Assembly: GCF_002127215.1 (NCBI RefSeq)
Contig: NZ_NFUT01000001.1
Coordinates: forward strand, 310,001-374,000
Length of the DNA: 64,000 nt
Direction: 5' to 3'
Source: Hydrogenophaga sp. IBVHS2
GTDB taxonomy: Bacteria > Pseudomonadota > Gammaproteobacteria > Burkholderiales > Burkholderiaceae_C
The position numbers were made by a program, and so were the translations under genes. How positions within the stretch are numbered: position 1 is the first letter of the stretch; the number at the start of each line of letters is the position of its first letter. The notes beneath the pieces were generated by a model. The model was not told the DNA's origin, searched no databases, and saw only the letters and a list, made by a program, of their open reading frames with translations. Positions 26,722 to 36,444 of the stretch are shown here, in pieces.

Positions 26722-27404
26722 GCGGGCACCCGCTCCTGGCGACCCTTGAGCCAGGCCAGACCGGCCAGCACCACGAAGGAGAAACCCACCATGAACAGCG
26801 CCAGACCATGGGCCTGCGCGTACTCCATGGCCTCCACATGGCCGTAGATCTGGGTCGACACCACCCGGGTCTGGCCGGGAATGTTGCCCCCGATCATCAG
26901 CACCACGCCGAACTCGCCCACGGTGTGCGCAAAGCTCAGGATGGCGGCCGTGAGCAGGCCGGTGCGGGCCTGCGGCAGCGCCACGGTGAAGAAGGCGTCC
27001 AGCGGGCCGGCGCGCAGCGTGGACGCCACCTCCATGGGCCGGCGCCCCAGGGCCTCGAAGGCATGCTGCAGCGGCTGCACCGCGAACGGCAGCGAGAACA
27101 CGATGGAGCCGATCAGCAGGCCGGTGAAGGTGAACGACAGCAGGCCCCAGCCCATGGCCTGGGTGAACTGCCCCAGCGGGCCCTGCGGGCCGAGCGCCAC
27201 CAGCAGGTAGAAGCCCAGCACCGAGGGCGGCAGCACCAGCGGCAGCGTGACCAGTGCCGCCACCGGCGCACGCCAGCGGGAGGCGGTCTGTGACAGCCAC
27301 CAGGCCAGCGGCGTGGCGATCAGCAGCAGCAGGACCGTGGTGAGCGAGGCCAGCTTCGCGGTCAGGGCGATGGCCTGCCAGGCTTCGGCAGCAAGCAGGG
27401 GCAT
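26718..27404 (-). CDS. modB: Molybdate ABC transporter permease ModB
   Basis: 228 residues with about five hydrophobic helices and the inner-membrane permease loop motif ([25 protein letters not shown] holds the conserved EAA-type core). [13 protein letters not shown] is typical of ModB. It forms the membrane channel for molybdate import. It lies between modA and modC in a three-gene operon. Confidence 0.95.
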   Translation of the reverse strand: MPLLAAEAWQAIALTAKLASLTTVLLLLIATPLAWWLSQTASRWRAPVAALVTLPLVLPPSVLGFYLLVALGPQGPLGQFTQAMGWGLLSFTFTGLLIGSIVFSLPFAVQPLQHAFEALGRRPMEVASTLRAGPLDAFFTVALPQARTGLLTAAILSFAHTVGEFGVVLMIGGNIPGQTRVVSTQIYGHVEAMEYAQAHGLALFMVGFSFVVLAGLAWLKGRQERVPA

Positions 27405-27416
27405 GGTGGTGAAGGA

Positions 27417-28178
27417 TCAGTGGCCGTAGCCGTGCGCCCGGATGATCTGCAGCGCGACCGGCGATCGAAGATAGCGCATCAGCGCCTGTGCCGCCGGGTT
27501 GTCGCGTCCCCGTTGCAGCAGCGCGGCGTCCTGCTGCAGCGGGCGGTGCAGTTCGGCCGGCACCACCCAGGCCGACCCGCCCGACAGGCGTCCGTCCACC
27601 TGCACCTGCGACAGCGCGACGAAGCCCATCGGCGCATTGCCGCTGGCCACGAACTGGTGCGCCTGGCCGATGCTCTCCCCCTGCACGAAACGCGGGCGCA
27701 GCGAGTCGATCAGGCCCATGCGGGTCAGCACCTCCACCGCGGCAGCACCGTAGGGCGCCAGCTTGGGATCGGCCAGGGCCAGTCGGTCCGGTCCCTTGCC
27801 GCGGAGCACCGCGCCTTGCGGATCCACCCGGCCGGGCGAGGCGCTCCACAGGACCAGACGGCCCACGGCATAGGTGAAGCGGCTGCCCGGCACCGCCAGC
27901 CCCTCGCGCTCCAGGCGTTCGGGCGTGGTGGTGTCGGCCGCCAGCAGCACCTCGAACGGTGCGCCGTTGCTGATCTGCGCATGAAAGCGCCCGGTGGAGC
28001 CGAAGGCCAGCACCGCCTGGTGACCGGTGTCCTGTTCGAAGCGCGCGGCGATCTTCTGCATCGGGACGGCGAAGTTGGCGGCCACGGCCACCGACACCTC
28101 GCCCGACCGGGCCAGGGCCGTGGTGAAGGCGATCACGGTGCACAGCACGGCGCGGAGCAGGGTGGTCGACAGGGTCAT
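27417..28178 (-). CDS. modA: Molybdate-binding periplasmic protein ModA
   Basis: 253 residues from ATG 28178. A signal peptide is followed by VSVAVAANFAVPMQKIAARFE and LAFGSTGRFHAQISNGAPFEVLLAADT, the conserved oxyanion-binding segments of ModA. An in-frame open region to 28244 was not used because it would run through the candidate ModE operator. First gene of modABC and divergent from modE. Confidence 0.94.
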   Translation of the reverse strand: MTLSTTLLRAVLCTVIAFTTALARSGEVSVAVAANFAVPMQKIAARFEQDTGHQAVLAFGSTGRFHAQISNGAPFEVLLAADTTTPERLEREGLAVPGSRFTYAVGRLVLWSASPGRVDPQGAVLRGKGPDRLALADPKLAPYGAAAVEVLTRMGLIDSLRPRFVQGESIGQAHQFVASGNAPMGFVALSQVQVDGRLSGGSAWVVPAELHRPLQQDAALLQRGRDNPAAQALMRYLRSPVALQIIRAHGYGH

Positions 28179-28179
28179 C

Positions 28180-28204
28180 TCGCTATTCCTGAAATGAATA
28201 GCGA
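28180..28204. promoter_or_regulatory. Candidate ModE operator
   Basis: TCGCTATTC (28180-28188) and GAATAGCGA (28196-28204) form a perfect inverted repeat with a 7-base spacer. It lies immediately upstream of modA, in the gap between modA and modE. Known ModE sites are palindromes of similar size with CG-x-TAT half-sites. Binding here would block modABC when molybdate is plentiful. Confidence 0.65.
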
Positions 28205-28234
28205 AGAGTATAGGTCGTGGCCTACCATTGCCCC

Positions 28235-29005
28235 ATGCCCGCACGAAAACCCCGTCCTCTCCTGCCGCTGGCCGATGTGCTGGGCCACGGCGCCAGCGAC
28301 AAGCGCATCGACATCCTGCGCCGCATCGGTCAGGCCGGTTCCATTTCCGAGGCGGCCCGAGCCTCCGGCGTGAGCTACAAGGCCGCGTGGCAGGCCCTGG
28401 AAACCCTGGCCCAGCTCGCCGGCGTGCCGCTGGTGGAAAAAGCGGTCGGCGGCAGCGGCGGTGGCGGTGCCCGGCTCACCGCAGCCGGACTGCAGGTGCT
28501 GCAGGCCGCCGACGCCCTGCAGCAGGCCCGCGCACGCACCCTGGCCGAACTGGCCCGAACCCCGGCGCCGTCGGCCGGCGTGCAGCGGGCGGCGCTGGCC
28601 CTGCGCACCAGCATGCGCAACCAGTTGTCCTGCATGGTGGTGTCGGTGCGGCCGGTGCAGGGCATGGTGCGGGTCCGGCTGGCGCTGGACGACACGCTGG
28701 TGCTGCATGCGCGCATCACCCGCGAGAGCGCCCAGCTGCTGGGGCTGCAGCCCGGCTTGCCGGTGCTGGCCCTGTTCAAGGCCACGGCGGTGGCGGTGGC
28801 GGCGCAGCTGCCGGCGCGCGACGCCAGCAACCACCTGTGCGGATTGGCCACCCGCAGTCCGCGAGGCGGTGGTGAGGTGGGACTGCGCCTGGCCGACGGG
28901 CTGCAGGTGGTGGGATTCGCCGGGGCCGATCACGGTCTGCGCGCCGGGCAGCCGGCACAGGCCTGGCTGGACGAGTCGGCCGTGGTGCTGGCCCTGCCGG
29001 GCTGA
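28235..29005 (+). CDS. modE: Molybdate-dependent transcriptional regulator ModE
   Basis: 256 residues. The N-terminal LysR-like winged helix (GSISEAARASGVSYKAAWQALE) is followed by two TOBE/Mop-type molybdate-binding repeats (NQLSCMVVSV and a second near 190-250). The length matches full ModE. It is divergent from modABC, with a palindromic operator candidate in between. Confidence 0.93.
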   Translation: MPARKPRPLLPLADVLGHGASDKRIDILRRIGQAGSISEAARASGVSYKAAWQALETLAQLAGVPLVEKAVGGSGGGGARLTAAGLQVLQAADALQQARARTLAELARTPAPSAGVQRAALALRTSMRNQLSCMVVSVRPVQGMVRVRLALDDTLVLHARITRESAQLLGLQPGLPVLALFKATAVAVAAQLPARDASNHLCGLATRSPRGGGEVGLRLADGLQVVGFAGADHGLRAGQPAQAWLDESAVVLALPG

Positions 29006-29066
29006 ACGGATATCCATCAGGGACATCCCGGTACCCGGCACGCAGGGGCGCCGCTAGGCTGGTCCC

Positions 29067-29327
29067 ATGACCGAGAGCGAACTGGATCCCCGACGTCTGC
29101 GGCAGGTGGTGGCCCCGGCGGTCGATGCGGTGTGCGCCCATCGCATGGCCTGTGGTCGAACCCCTGACCGGGAGCAGCTCACCGCCATCCGCGAGGCCCT
29201 GGAGGACCATGTGCTGCAGGCCTTGCAGCAGGTGGATCTGACGGTCATGCCCCGCGACTGGTCGTGGGAGAGGGCCGCCGAGGCCTTTGCGGCCGAGCTG
29301 GCCGAGGTGCTCATGAAACAGCGCTGA
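29067..29327 (+). CDS. Hypothetical protein, 86 residues
   Basis: A small, acidic, apparently all-helical soluble protein without Cys clusters, signal peptide or a domain I recognise (for example DREQLTAIREALEDHVLQAL). It lies between modE and bfr. No strong Shine-Dalgarno is visible, and coding potential is supported mainly by the clean spacing between flanking genes and normal codon use. Confidence 0.6.
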   Translation: MTESELDPRRLRQVVAPAVDAVCAHRMACGRTPDREQLTAIREALEDHVLQALQQVDLTVMPRDWSWERAAEAFAAELAEVLMKQR

Positions 29328-29390
29328 AACTCCCGGCCCGGATCGGGGGTAACCTTGGGTGTTCCCATCCACCGACAGAAAGGAACGTCC

Positions 29391-29867
29391 ATGAAAGGCG
29401 ACCCGCAAGCCATTGCCCATCTGCAGGCGCAGCTCAAGAACGAACTCACCGCCATCAACCAGTACTTCGTGCACTACCGCATGCTCAAGCACTGGGGCCT
29501 GGACAAGCTGGCGGCCAAGGAATACAGCGAATCCATCGGCGAGATGAAGCACGCCGACCAGCTGATGGACCGCATCTTCACGCTCGATGGCCTGCCCAAC
29601 CTGCAGGACCTGGGCAAGCTGAACATCGGCGAGGACGTGCCCGAGATCCTGCGCAGCGACCTGGCGCTGGAAACGGCGGCCCAGGTCACCATCAAGAACG
29701 GCATCGCCCACTGCGAATCGGTGCGGGACTACGTGTCGCGCGACCTGCTGCAGCACATCCTGGACGACACCGAGGAGCACATCGACTTCCTCGAAACCCA
29801 GCTGGAGCTGATCGAGAAGGTCGGCCTGCCCAACTACCTGCAGAGCCAGATGGGTTCGGTCAGCTGA
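29391..29867 (+). CDS. bfr: Bacterioferritin
   Basis: 158 residues aligning along the whole length with E. coli Bfr. Ligands E18, E51, H54, E94 and H130 and the heme-ligand Met52 (GEMKHA) are present, but the residue at position 127, a ferroxidase Glu in E. coli, is Thr (DDTEEHID). The protein forms a 24-mer iron store with heme at subunit interfaces. ATG 29391 has AAAGGAACG upstream. bfd follows after 82 bases. Confidence 0.95.
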   Translation: MKGDPQAIAHLQAQLKNELTAINQYFVHYRMLKHWGLDKLAAKEYSESIGEMKHADQLMDRIFTLDGLPNLQDLGKLNIGEDVPEILRSDLALETAAQVTIKNGIAHCESVRDYVSRDLLQHILDDTEEHIDFLETQLELIEKVGLPNYLQSQMGSVS

Positions 29868-29899
29868 GACCACCCCACCGGGCAGGTCTTGCGGATTTG

Positions 29900-29918
29900 A
29901 ATGAGAGTAATTATCATT
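29900..29918. promoter_or_regulatory. Candidate Fur box upstream of bfd
   Basis: AATGAGAGTAATTATCATT matches 11 of 19 positions of the Fur consensus and sits about 30 bases upstream of the bfd ATG. bfd genes are classic Fur-repressed genes, used to release iron from bacterioferritin when iron is scarce. Confidence 0.6.
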
Positions 29919-29949
29919 TGCTCAGATTCAACACCGCCACCCGCCCGCC

Positions 29950-30162
29950 ATGATCGTCTGTGTCTGCCACCGCGTCAGCGACAAAACCATCGCCCAGTGC
30001 GCGCGTGCCGGCATGGCCTTCGACGACATCCAGCTCGAGCACGGCGTGGCCACCCAGTGCGGCCAGTGCGAAGGCTGTGCCCGCGACCTGTGGGCCGAAT
30101 GTGCACCCCGCCAGATGGTGCTGCACCTGCGCCGGGACGATCAGGCCAGCGCCTGTTTGTGA
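29950..30162 (+). CDS. bfd: Bacterioferritin-associated ferredoxin
   Basis: 70 residues. MIVCVCHRVSDKTI with C4-x-C6 and CGQCEGC with C37-x2-C40 give the [2Fe-2S] BFD fold. It reduces ferric iron in bacterioferritin so that iron can leave. It is adjacent to bfr and preceded by a candidate Fur box. It overlaps the 3' end of the convergent amidohydrolase gene by 22 bases. Confidence 0.93.
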   Translation: MIVCVCHRVSDKTIAQCARAGMAFDDIQLEHGVATQCGQCEGCARDLWAECAPRQMVLHLRRDDQASACL

Positions 30163-31622
30163 ATCCGCCCGTCCTTCATGATGAGCTTGAGCGACTGATC
30201 CGGCGTTCCCAGGAAGGCCAGGTCCTTCGACGGATCGCCATCCACCACCAGCAGATCGGCCAGCGCGCCTTCGGCAATCACCCCCAGCGGGGCCGGGTAG
30301 GGGTTGCGCGGGCCTGAGAGCGCCAGCAGCTCGCCGGCCGAGCCGGTGGCCAGCCTGAGCGCCTCCAGCGGCGGCATGAAGCGCGCCAGCTTGGCCAGCT
30401 GCCGCCCCTGTGACGCTGCCCCTTGCGGGTTGAACAGGATGTCGGTGCCGAAGGCCATCTTCACGCCCAGGGAGCGGCCCTCGCGGAAGGCGCGCTCGGT
30501 GCCCGAGGCCACCTGCTGCTGCTTGGCGATGCTGGCCGGGTCGGTGTAGCGGTTGGCGTCCTCGTCGGCCAGGAAGGGCTGGATGGACCACCACACGCCC
30601 TCGTCGCGCATCATGCGGATGGTGGCGCTGTCGGCCAGCTGGCCATGCTCGATGGACTTGACCCCGGCACGGATGGCGCGCTGGATGCCCTGCGAGGTGT
30701 AGACATGGGCGCACACATAGGTGCCCCAGTCGGCGGCGGCCTGCACGGCGGCCTTCATTTCCTCTTCCAGGTATTGCGTGGCGTCCAGCGGGTCGTACAT
30801 CGAGGCCACGCCGCCGCCGGCCATGATCTTGATCTGGCTGGCCCCGCGCATGAGCTGTTCGCGTGCGCGCCGCAGCACCTCGTCGCGGCCGTCGGCAATG
30901 GCGGCAGCGCCCATGCGCTCGGTGTAGGACGGACCGTCCTGCGGCATGCGCGGCAGCTCGCTCAGGAACCGGAAATCGCCATGCCCCGAGGTCTGCGACA
31001 CCATGGCCCCGCTGGGGTAGATGCGCGGCCCGTCGATCACGCCGCGGTCGATGGCCAGCTTGAGGCCGAACGAAGGTCCGCCCACGTCGCGCACGGTGGT
31101 GAAGCCGCGCATCAGCGTGGCGCCGGCCTGACGGCCCGCCATCAGGTGCACGAAGCCCACGTCCTGCGTCATGGCGGCGACCTGGCTCACGCCCACCAGC
31201 GTGGCGTGCCAGTGCGCGTCGATCAGGCCGGGAATGACGCTGCGCCCGCTGCAGTCGATGCGCTGGGCTTCGGCCGGGCCCTGGCCGGCCGGCACCAGGG
31301 CCTCGATGCGGCCATCGCGCACCAGGATGTCGCGCCCGGCCTGCAGGCGTGGGGTGCGGCCGTCGAAGAAGCGCAGGTTGGTCAGCAGCAGCGGCGGGCG
31401 CGCGCCGGCCGGCTGGGCCTGCACATGGGCCGGCTGCAGACCCAGCCCGGCGAACAGCGCCAGCACGGCGGCACTGCCACCCAGGAATTCGCGCCGCGAC
31501 AGATCGGCCTCGATGCGCCGCATGGCGGCACGGGTGACGGCCGCGCCACACAGGCAGGGCTTGATGCCGGCGGGCAGCCGGGCTTCACCATCGGCGCTGT
31601 GCGTGTAGCAGACCATACACAT
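30141..31622 (-). CDS. Tat-exported amidohydrolase-family metal-dependent hydrolase
   Basis: About 493 residues. The catalytic domain shows DAHWHATL (HxH metal site), AHVYTSQGI, EHGQL and FGTDILF, typical of the imidazolonepropionase-like branch of amidohydrolases. A Tat signal (SRREFLGGSAAVLALFAGLG) lies not at the N-terminus but after about 40 residues containing CMVC and CLCG. ATG 31622 was chosen; ATG 31616 is close. Substrate unknown. Position next to bfd and the tRNA gives no metabolic clue, though urease genes follow. Confidence 0.82.
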   Translation of the reverse strand: MCMVCYTHSADGEARLPAGIKPCLCGAAVTRAAMRRIEADLSRREFLGGSAAVLALFAGLGLQPAHVQAQPAGARPPLLLTNLRFFDGRTPRLQAGRDILVRDGRIEALVPAGQGPAEAQRIDCSGRSVIPGLIDAHWHATLVGVSQVAAMTQDVGFVHLMAGRQAGATLMRGFTTVRDVGGPSFGLKLAIDRGVIDGPRIYPSGAMVSQTSGHGDFRFLSELPRMPQDGPSYTERMGAAAIADGRDEVLRRAREQLMRGASQIKIMAGGGVASMYDPLDATQYLEEEMKAAVQAAADWGTYVCAHVYTSQGIQRAIRAGVKSIEHGQLADSATIRMMRDEGVWWSIQPFLADEDANRYTDPASIAKQQQVASGTERAFREGRSLGVKMAFGTDILFNPQGAASQGRQLAKLARFMPPLEALRLATGSAGELLALSGPRNPYPAPLGVIAEGALADLLVVDGDPSKDLAFLGTPDQSLKLIMKDGRIHKQALA

Positions 31623-31728
31623 GTTTGTCTCCCTGGGGCCTGGGCGCACTCGCACCACAAAGGCCGCAACCGCCGGTTATAGCGGCGAATCGGGCCGTGC
31701 AGGCGAATGACCGAGGAGGGGGATGAGC

Positions 31729-31816
31729 TGGCGGAGACTGTGAGATTCGAACTCACGGACGGTTGCCCGTCGGCAGTTTTCAAGACTGCTGGTTTAAACC
31801 ACTCACCCAAGTCTCC
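31729..31816 (-). tRNA. tRNA-Ser (TGA)
   Basis: 88 bases on the minus strand, with the long variable arm of class II tRNAs and encoded CCA. Acceptor stem GGAGACT/AGTCTCC with discriminator G. The anticodon loop CTTGAAA gives anticodon UGA, reading UCA and other UCN codons. It lies between the amidohydrolase gene and ureG. Confidence 0.95.
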
Positions 31817-31867
31817 GGGAAGGCCGCATTCTAGCGGGCCGGGTCTGCGCCGGGCCGATGCCGGCGC

Positions 31868-32533
<666 letters not shown>

Positions 32534-32558
32534 GGCGTTCGGTGCAGAGGGGATGGGG

Positions 32559-33251
32559 TCAGGAACGGAACAGGCGCGAATACTGGGTTTCGTGCCGGGC
32601 GGACAGGATGGCCAGCGAGGGCAGGAAGGACTGGCGCTGGTCGTCGCGCAGGCTGAGCGCCGTATCGACGGCCGCCGGTATGGCCGCCACCAGCCGCGCC
32701 AGCGTGCGCTGCCCGGCGCCCTGGCCCAGCGGCACGGCCTTCAGGGCGGCCTGCACCTGGTTCTCGGCCCAGGCGAAGGCCAGGGTGGTGACGCAGTCGC
32801 GCACCGGCGCACCGCTGTGGGCGGCGGCGGCCGACCAGGCCAGCGGCCAGGTGGGTGGCGCCAGATGGGCGGCATCGATGGCATCGATGAGGGTGGCACC
32901 GGCCGCACCCAGGCTGCGCGCCCAGGCCAGCAGGGAGTGGCCCATCTGTTCGGTCTGCAGCCGCAGCTCGTGGGTCTCGCGGGTGTGCAGCACCCAGGTG
33001 TTGAGGGCCTGCAGGCGGGCATGGTCGGCGCTGCGCCAGGCCGGCACCGCCTGGGCCACCACCGCCAGGTCGCTGCGGGCCTGGCCCAGGTGCAGCTGGT
33101 CGTCGAGCCAGCTCGCGGTGCTGGCCTCGTCGTGCACCAGGCCGGCGTCCACGGCGGCCTCCAGCCCCTCCGAATACGAGAACCCGCCCACCGGCAGGGC
33201 CGGCGACGCCAGCCACAGCAGCGGCAGCAGGGGCGGGGTTTCAGTGGTCAT
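32559..33251 (-). CDS. ureF: Urease accessory protein UreF
   Basis: 230 residues. [20 protein letters not shown] at the N-terminus is the UreF signature. UreF bridges UreG and the UreD-urease complex. The chosen ATG at 33251 lies inside the last codons of ureE, in the His-rich tail, giving an 11-base overlap and suggesting translational coupling. Confidence 0.94.
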   Translation of the reverse strand: MTTETPPLLPLLWLASPALPVGGFSYSEGLEAAVDAGLVHDEASTASWLDDQLHLGQARSDLAVVAQAVPAWRSADHARLQALNTWVLHTRETHELRLQTEQMGHSLLAWARSLGAAGATLIDAIDAAHLAPPTWPLAWSAAAAHSGAPVRDCVTTLAFAWAENQVQAALKAVPLGQGAGQRTLARLVAAIPAAVDTALSLRDDQRQSFLPSLAILSARHETQYSRLFRS

Positions 33252-33762
33252 GCGGGTGGTGATGGTCGTGATGCCCGTGACCATGCCCATGGCCGTGGTG
33301 ATGCCCGCCGGCCGCATAGGCCCCGCCTTCCGGCTCGAACGGTGCCATGCGTTCCTCCACCGTCAGGTGCATCGAGCGCAGCAGGTCCGCCAGCACATGG
33401 TCGGGTTCGATCTGCAGGTGGTCGGGGTGCAGCTCCACCGGCACATGGCGGTTGCCCAGGTGGTAGGCGGCGCGCAGCAGGTCGAAGGGCTGACCGTGCT
33501 CGGCACACGGGGTGATGCGCAGCACCGGCTGCGGGGCGGCCACCACGCGCAGCAGGCCGCCTTCCTGCGTGACCAGCACATCGCCGCCGCGCAGCACGGT
33601 GCCGCGCGGCAGGAACACGCCCACGCGCTGCTGGTCGGACGTCAGCGCATCGAAGCGGCTTTTCTGGCGCAGGTCCCAGTCCAGCACCAGCTGTGGCGCG
33701 CGCTGGAGCAGCACCGGCGCCAGGCCCTGGCCGCGGGGGACGAGTCGGGTGGCTTGCAGCAT
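33241..33762 (-). CDS. ureE: Urease accessory nickel chaperone UreE, His-rich tail
   Basis: 173 residues. The N-terminal UreE domain ([24 protein letters not shown]) and metal-binding middle domain ([28 protein letters not shown]) are complete. The last 22 residues are almost only His, Gly and Asp ([20 protein letters not shown] core), a nickel-storing tail as in Klebsiella UreE. ATG 33762; it follows ureC by eight bases. Confidence 0.95.
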   Translation of the reverse strand: MLQATRLVPRGQGLAPVLLQRAPQLVLDWDLRQKSRFDALTSDQQRVGVFLPRGTVLRGGDVLVTQEGGLLRVVAAPQPVLRITPCAEHGQPFDLLRAAYHLGNRHVPVELHPDHLQIEPDHVLADLLRSMHLTVEERMAPFEPEGGAYAAGGHHHGHGHGHGHHDHHHPHDH

Positions 33763-33770
33763 GGGTGTGT

Positions 33771-35504
33771 TCAGAACAGGAAGTAGCGCTGGGCCATGGG
33801 CAGCGAGCGTGCGGGTTCGCAGGTCAGCAGCACGCCATCGGCGCGCACCGCGTAGGTCTGCGGGTCGATCTCCATGCGGGGCAGCAGGGCGTTGTGCACC
33901 ATGTCGGCCTTGGTGATGTGGCGGCAGCCCTGCACCGCCGCGAGCGTCTTGTGCAGGCCGTAGCGCGCACCCACACCGGCGGCCAGGGCCGACTGCGAGA
34001 CGAAGCTCAGGCTGCTGCGCGCGCTGGCCCGGCCCAGCGCGCCGAACATGGGGCGGAAGTGCACCGGCTGGGGCGTGGGGATGGAGGCGTTCGGGTCGCC
34101 CATGGCGGCCAGGGCGATGCTGCCGCCCTTGAGCACCAGGCTGGGTTTGACGCCGAAGAAGGCCGGCTTCCAGACCACCAGGTCGGCCCACTTGCCCACT
34201 GCGATGGAGCCCACGACGTGCGAGATGCCGTGGGCAATCGCCGGGTTGATGGTGTACTTGGCCACATAGCGCCGCACCCGGAAGTTGTCGTGGCGGGTGC
34301 TGTCCTCGGGCAGCGTGCCGCGCTGGGCCTTCATCTTGTCGGCGGTCTGCCAGGTGCGGATGATCACCTCGCCCACCCGGCCCATGGCCTGGCTGTCGCT
34401 GCTCATGATGCTGATGGCACCCATGTCGTGCAGGATGTCCTCGGCGGCGATCGTCTCGCGGCGGATGCGGCTTTCGGCAAAGGCCAGGTCTTCCGGGATG
34501 CCGGCGTCCAGGTGGTGGCACACCATGAGCATGTCCACATGCTCGTCCAGCGTGTTCACCGTGTAGGGCATGGTGGGGTTGGTGGACGAGGGCAGGAAGT
34601 TGGCCTCGCCCACCACGCGCAGGATGTCGGGCGCATGGCCGCCGCCGGCCCCTTCGGTGTGGAAGGCGCACAGGGTGCGGGCCTTGCCCGAGGCGTCTTT
34701 CGTGGCGGCGATGGTGTCTTCCACGAAGCCCGATTCGTTGAGCGTGTCGCTGTGGATGGCGACCTGGGTGTCGGTCTCTTCGGCCACCGCCAGGCACTGG
34801 TCGATGGCGCTCGGGGTGGTGCCCCAGTCCTCGTGCAGCTTCAGGCCGATCACGCCGGCATCGATCTGCTCGCGCAGCGGCCCGGGCCGGCTGGCGTTGC
34901 CCTTGCCCAGGAAGCCAATGTTCATGGGCAGGTCGTCCACCGCCTGCAGCATGCGCTCGATGTGCCAGGGGCCGGGCGTGCAGGTGGTGGCCAGGGTGCC
35001 GGTGGCCGGCCCGGTGCCGCCACCCAGCATGGTGGTGATGCCCGAGGCCAGCGCCTCGTCCACCTGCTGCGGGCAGATGAAGTGGATGTGGCTGTCGATG
35101 CCGCCGGCGGTGACGATGTGGCCTTCACAGCTGATGATCTCGGTGCCCGGGCCGATGACGATGTCCACGCCCGGTTGCGTGTCCGGGTTGCCGGCCTTGC
35201 CGATGGCCACGATGCGCCCGTCCTTCAAACCGATGTCGGCCTTGACGATGCCGGCCGCATCCACGATGACCGCATTGGTCATGACCGTGTCCACCGCCCC
35301 GTCGGCCCGGCTGCGCTGGCTCTGGGCCATGCCGTCGCGGATGGTCTTGCCGCCGCCGAACTTGACCTCCTCGCCGTAGCCGCCGGCCCGCAGCGTGAGG
35401 TCGCGCTCGATCTCGATCACCAGGCCGGTGTCGGCCAGGCGCAGGCGGTCGCCCTCGGTGGGGCCGAACATGTCGGCATAGGCCTGGCGGCTGATGTGGG
35501 CCAT
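33771..35504 (-). CDS. ureC: Urease alpha subunit
   Basis: 577 residues. Active-site segments are all present: the HIHF nickel ligands, carbamylated-Lys region [20 protein letters not shown] flap His and [12 protein letters not shown] with the Asp ligand. It hydrolyses urea to ammonia and carbamate. ATG 35504 matches the usual N-terminus ([19 protein letters not shown]); the five-residue extension to 35519 was rejected. Confidence 0.97.
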   Translation of the reverse strand: MAHISRQAYADMFGPTEGDRLRLADTGLVIEIERDLTLRAGGYGEEVKFGGGKTIRDGMAQSQRSRADGAVDTVMTNAVIVDAAGIVKADIGLKDGRIVAIGKAGNPDTQPGVDIVIGPGTEIISCEGHIVTAGGIDSHIHFICPQQVDEALASGITTMLGGGTGPATGTLATTCTPGPWHIERMLQAVDDLPMNIGFLGKGNASRPGPLREQIDAGVIGLKLHEDWGTTPSAIDQCLAVAEETDTQVAIHSDTLNESGFVEDTIAATKDASGKARTLCAFHTEGAGGGHAPDILRVVGEANFLPSSTNPTMPYTVNTLDEHVDMLMVCHHLDAGIPEDLAFAESRIRRETIAAEDILHDMGAISIMSSDSQAMGRVGEVIIRTWQTADKMKAQRGTLPEDSTRHDNFRVRRYVAKYTINPAIAHGISHVVGSIAVGKWADLVVWKPAFFGVKPSLVLKGGSIALAAMGDPNASIPTPQPVHFRPMFGALGRASARSSLSFVSQSALAAGVGARYGLHKTLAAVQGCRHITKADMVHNALLPRMEIDPQTYAVRADGVLLTCEPARSLPMAQRYFLF

Positions 35505-35515
35505 GGGCGGTGTCC

Positions 35516-35854
35516 TCAAGCGTTCGGGTCGAGCGGGCCACGCACCTGGCCGCGGAAGCCATGCACCACGCGGGCGCCGGCGTAGTCCACCAGCTCCACC
35601 GTGCGTTGCTGGCCGGGCTCGAAGCGAACGGCAGTGCCGCTGGCAATGTTCAGCCGCATGCCGCGTGCGGCCGTGCGGTCGAACGACAGCGCCGCATTGG
35701 TCTCGGCAAAGTGGTAGTGCGAGCCGACCTGGATCGGCCGGTCGGCGGTGTTGCTCACCACCAGCGTGAGGGTGCGCCGGCCGGGGTTGAGCTCGTGCCG
35801 GCCTTCGTCGAGCAGCAGCTGGCCCGGAATGAGGCGGGGTGTGGGCAGTGCCAT
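35516..35854 (-). CDS. ureB: Urease beta subunit
   Basis: 112 residues. Starts [18 protein letters not shown] and contains [18 protein letters not shown] and the [17 protein letters not shown] core typical of UreB. Structural subunit of the urease trimer, 11 bases upstream of ureC. Confidence 0.96.
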   Translation of the reverse strand: MALPTPRLIPGQLLLDEGRHELNPGRRTLTLVVSNTADRPIQVGSHYHFAETNAALSFDRTAARGMRLNIASGTAVRFEPGQQRTVELVDYAGARVVHGFRGQVRGPLDPNA

Positions 35855-35867
35855 GGGGTGGTCCTGC

Positions 35868-36041
35868 TCAGCGGTCCTTGCCCGACCACCACAGGCCCAG
35901 GGCCACGGCAGCGGCGCTGGCGATCAGCCCCAGGGTGTCGGTGGCGTGCCAGTGGGCACCGGCCAGACCATGGCCGTCGTGGGCCAGGGCCAGGGCCGGT
36001 GCGAGCAGGGCTGCCGGGGTGATGAGGTGTCTCATGGGCAT
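35868..36041 (-). CDS. Small His-containing membrane or exported protein in the urease operon
   Basis: 57 residues from ATG 36041 (or 55 from 36035). An N-terminal hydrophobic segment ending ALA precedes [16 protein letters not shown], which has four His within about eleven residues, then a single transmembrane helix ([16 protein letters not shown]) and a short KDR tail. It lies between ureA and ureB with gaps of 11 and 13 bases. The His motif is suggestive of nickel or other metal binding near the membrane. No function is known to me; similar small ORFs occur in other comamonad urease operons as far as I recall. Confidence 0.65.
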   Translation of the reverse strand: MPMRHLITPAALLAPALALAHDGHGLAGAHWHATDTLGLIASAAAVALGLWWSGKDR

Positions 36042-36052
36042 GGGTGGGTGGT

Positions 36053-36355
<303 letters not shown>

Positions 36356-36391
36356 GCAGCCGTCTCAGCAAGACCCGTGCCGGTCGGGCCA

Positions 36392-36407
36392 TGGCACGAA
36401 AGCTGCA
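36392..36407 (+). promoter_or_regulatory. Candidate sigma-54 promoter for the permease-kinase gene
   Basis: TGGCACGAAAGCTGCA matches the -24/-12 consensus (TGGCACG-N4-TTGCW) except for one base (C for T at the first T of the -12 box), with correct GG-GC spacing. Transcription would begin near 36418, about 100 bases upstream of the ATG at 36518. Sigma-54 control would fit nitrogen-limitation regulation through NtrC. Confidence 0.6.
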
Positions 36408-36444
36408 CCTTGAGGCATGTGAATACGACCGATGCCACCGATCT

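Noticed and set aside
25636..28143. An 835-codon single frame spanning modC, modB and modA that could suggest a fusion
   Set aside because: Only the modC part in this frame has conserved motifs; modB and modA are in other frames with normal starts and stops.
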